Source: JASFJH01 sp050117725 (GTDB lineage: Bacteria > Pseudomonadota > Gammaproteobacteria > AKS1). Taken from it: a stretch of 6,995 nucleotides of DNA. The position numbers and the translations under genes were made by a program. Shown in pieces: positions 5,973-6,995 of this stretch (its first letter is position 1; every line of letters begins with the position of its first letter). The DNA lies in the NCBI GenBank assembly GCA_050117725.1, contig JASFME010000121.1, positions 1 to 6,995 of the forward strand. Direction: 5' to 3'. Below the pieces are notes generated by a model. That model worked only from the letters and a program-made list of their open reading frames with translations, did no database searches and had not been told where the DNA came from.

Positions 5973-6111
5973 ATGTGACAGTGGCCTGTCGGGTAAGTTC
6001 CCTCTCCACCAGGTACTGACGCCAGCATTATTATCTGAAATCTCCGGGGCGGACAAGTGAAGAATGTCACACAACGGGACAAAGGCCGGTGACCGCACTG
6101 TTCGAGGGCAA

Positions 6112-6137
6112 TGTTGATCAACAGTCCTTTGTATAAT
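6112..6137 (+). promoter_or_regulatory. 12-bp palindrome next to a TATAAT box, orphan + strand promoter candidate
   Basis: TGTTGATCAACA (6112-6123) is a perfect palindrome. Eight bases later comes a consensus -10 hexamer, TATAAT (6132-6137), on the + strand. No acceptable -35 was found 16-18 bp upstream, and no + strand gene follows, so any transcript would be noncoding or antisense to DUF1841. TATAAT alone occurs by chance. Confidence 0.3.
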
Positions 6138-6141
6138 CAGG

Positions 6142-6164
6142 GCATTAGCGGTGATTGCTAATGC
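6142..6164. repeat. Perfect 8-bp stem hairpin in the hvfA-DUF1841 gap
   Basis: GCATTAGC (6142-6149) pairs with GCTAATGC (6157-6164) around a 7-base loop. On the + strand it is followed by TTATTTGTT, a modest T-rich run, so it could be a weak + strand terminator. There is no T run on the - strand side, so it is not an obvious terminator for DUF1841. It shares TTAGC/GCTAA with the CIRCE element, but arms and spacing do not fit. Confidence 0.5.
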
Positions 6165-6201
6165 TTATTTGTTGGTGGCATAGCCGGGCTCAGCCTGATT
6201 G

Positions 6202-6222
6202 TCGCCTCCACAAAGGAGGCGA
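6202..6222. repeat. Perfect 8-bp GC-rich hairpin downstream of DUF1841
   Basis: TCGCCTCC (6202-6209) pairs with GGAGGCGA (6215-6222) around an ACAAA loop. It lies 47 bp beyond the DUF1841 stop on the - strand. Neither side has a U tract, so it is not a canonical intrinsic terminator; it may stabilise the 3' end of the mRNA or belong to a small RNA. Confidence 0.5.
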
Positions 6223-6268
6223 GCGGTCTGGAGAAAATTTCGCAAGGCAGGGGAAGAATTAATCGTTT

Positions 6269-6697
6269 TCAGCGTAGCAGCTTGCGCAGGCAGACAAGGT
6301 AGGCGGCGTCATCCGGCATGCGGTTGTTGCGCTGTGCCTGCCACAGGATTTCGCCGAGGCACTCCATGACCGCATGATCAGCGGCGTGTGCATCGCCAGT
6401 TTGGGCCACGATTTGCTGGTAAACCTCGACAATACCTGCCGGGCGATCCGTGCTGAGTTGCTCCTGGATAGCGATGTGCATCCCCATGTGCAGGAACGGG
6501 TTGGTTTCACCGTTTTCCGGTAACCAGTCGCGGTCAATTGCGCTATCGGGGTTTTCGAGCAAGGCGTGATATTCCGGGTGCAGACCGATGACGCCGACGA
6601 TCATCTGTTCGAGCGGCTGCAACGGTTCATTGTCGCGATGTTTGCGCCAGGCTTCGCTGTATACCTGGCGGATCTGGTTTCTGTCGTTAGAGAACAT
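6269..6697 (-). CDS. DUF1841 family protein, function unknown
   Basis: Small soluble protein of 142 residues with no signal peptide or membrane segment. I recognise the DUF1841 pattern: MFSNDRNQIR start, PLEQMIVGVIGLHPEYH (28-44), NPFLHMGMHIAIQEQL (66-81), TDRPAGI (83-89), GDAHAADHAVMECLGEILW (101-119) and a C-terminal YLVCLRKLL. It is predicted to be mostly helical. His residues are spaced four apart (H40/H44, H70/H74, H104/H108, plus E112), which could be structural or metal-binding; no function is established as far as I know. The start has only a weak ribosome site. It lies downstream of nth on the same strand with a 180-bp gap. Confidence 0.88.
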   Translation of the reverse strand: MFSNDRNQIRQVYSEAWRKHRDNEPLQPLEQMIVGVIGLHPEYHALLENPDSAIDRDWLPENGETNPFLHMGMHIAIQEQLSTDRPAGIVEVYQQIVAQTGDAHAADHAVMECLGEILWQAQRNNRMPDDAAYLVCLRKLLR

Positions 6698-6704
6698 GAT
6701 ATCC

Positions 6705-6772
6705 GGATTGATGATTTATGAATGATGATGGATGAACAGGTTACGATCATCGCTCATCAATCCTCGTTCATC
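6705..6772. repeat. GATGA-rich direct and inverted repeats upstream of DUF1841
   Basis: GGATTGATGA (6705-6714) is perfectly inverted as TCATCAATCC (6754-6763), and GATGAAC (6731-6737) as GTTCATC (6766-6772). Extra TGATGA/TCATC copies lie between. It may be simple-sequence filler, a small structured leader or a multi-site operator immediately before the DUF1841 start codon. Confidence 0.5.
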
Positions 6773-6839
6773 AATACGTTTTGTTCCTCTTGCGTTTTCT
6801 GCTTGTACTCGCATGCCCAGACCCGGTACGGGTGGGGTA

Positions 6840-6870
6840 CTCACAATGAACCTCGCAGAGGTTCTGTGAG
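6840..6870. repeat. Long hairpin just after the nth stop codon
   Basis: CTCACA (6840-6845) pairs with TGTGAG (6865-6870), and inside it AACCTC (6849-6854) pairs with GAGGTT (6858-6863) around a GCA loop. That makes 12 base pairs interrupted by a 3x1 internal loop. It starts seven bases past the nth stop on the - strand. It lacks a following U tract, so it is more likely a 3'-end stabilising or attenuating structure than a canonical terminator. A second small palindrome, ACCCG-GTA-CGGGT, is at 6821-6833. Confidence 0.5.
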
Positions 6871-6877
6871 CGGGCTA

Positions 6878-6995
6878 TCAATTCTCTTTCGTTTTAGACC
6901 GGTATTCGCACAGGTCACGAATAATACACCCCGGGCAGTCCGGCTTGCGCGCCTTGCACACGTAGCGGCCATGCAGGATCAGCCAGTGGTGCGCA
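6878..6995 (-). CDS. nth: Endonuclease III C-terminus, truncated by window end
   Basis: DNA glycosylase/AP lyase of base-excision repair, acting on oxidised pyrimidines. Only the last 38 residues are present. They read AHHWLILHGRYVCKARKP and then a complete [4Fe-4S] ligand set C-x6-C-x2-C-x5-C (CKARKPDC, CPGC, CIIRDLC), ending RSKTKEN. This is nearly the same as the end of E. coli Nth (HHWLILHGRY, then the same cysteine spacing). The start is beyond the right edge. The stop codon reads TCA at 6878-6880 on the + strand. Confidence 0.95.
   Translation of the reverse strand, partial: AHHWLILHGRYVCKARKPDCPGCIIRDLCEYRSKTKEN

Larger units (their letters stand above)
5862..6268. other. 407-bp intergenic region between DUF1841 and hvfA
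   Basis: No open frame here has credible coding character. It contains the hvfA leader, ribosome site and presumed promoter on the left, and the palindromes and hairpins listed separately. It is long for a gap between two same-strand genes, suggesting that hvf is an independently regulated operon. Confidence 0.7.

Noticed and set aside
5862..6098. 79-codon N-terminal extension of hvfA
   Set aside because: AGGAGG at 5871-5876 and the signal peptide place the start at 5861; the extension lacks coding character and would bury the signal peptide.
6142..6164. CIRCE heat-shock operator
   Set aside because: It shares TTAGC/GCTAA but lacks the ACTC/GAGT halves and the nine-base spacer, and no chaperone gene is adjacent.

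Overview
The window looks like the chromosome of a proteobacterium, most likely a gammaproteobacterium. The grounds are an nth C-terminus very close to the enterobacterial type, a DUF1841 gene beside it, an Hvf-type copper-RiPP operon and a perfect FNR/Anr-type box. Genus cannot be called from this sequence. No mobile element, CRISPR array, tRNA or rRNA was seen.

Left part, + strand (2-3107): the last two thirds of a dnaK gene, a complete dnaJ 19 bp downstream, then a 140-bp AT-rich gap and a small heat-shock protein gene (Hsp20 / alpha-crystallin). A strong hairpin with A and T tracts on its two flanks closes the unit. DnaK/DnaJ (refolding) and Hsp20 (holding of unfolded protein) form a proteostasis cluster. 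Hsp20 appears to have its own control region, containing a perfect TTGAT-N4-ATCAA site, and it carries an unusual lysine/alanine-rich N-terminal tail.

Middle part, - strand (5861 down to 3216): a four-gene operon, hvfA-hvfB-hvfC-hvfX, for a ribosomally made, post-translationally modified copper-binding peptide (HvfA / bufferin class). HvfA is a 120-residue secreted precursor with seven E-[G/A]-K-C-G repeats. HvfB is the DUF692 (MNIO) multi-iron maturase expected to oxidise those cysteines, HvfC the DUF2063 partner protein, and HvfX a DoxX-like membrane protein. The chaperone cluster and this operon converge on the shared hairpin terminator at about 3073-3107.

Right part: a 407-bp gap (5862-6268) holds the hvfA leader and several unexplained palindromes and hairpins. 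It is followed on the - strand by a DUF1841 gene and the C-terminal end of endonuclease III (nth) running off the window. The nth-DUF1841 gap also contains GATGA-type repeats and a hairpin just after the nth stop.

The hvf operon is the most interesting system here. The family is recently characterised rather than new, but this precursor is unusually regular, and most of its repeats are EAKCG rather than EGKCG.
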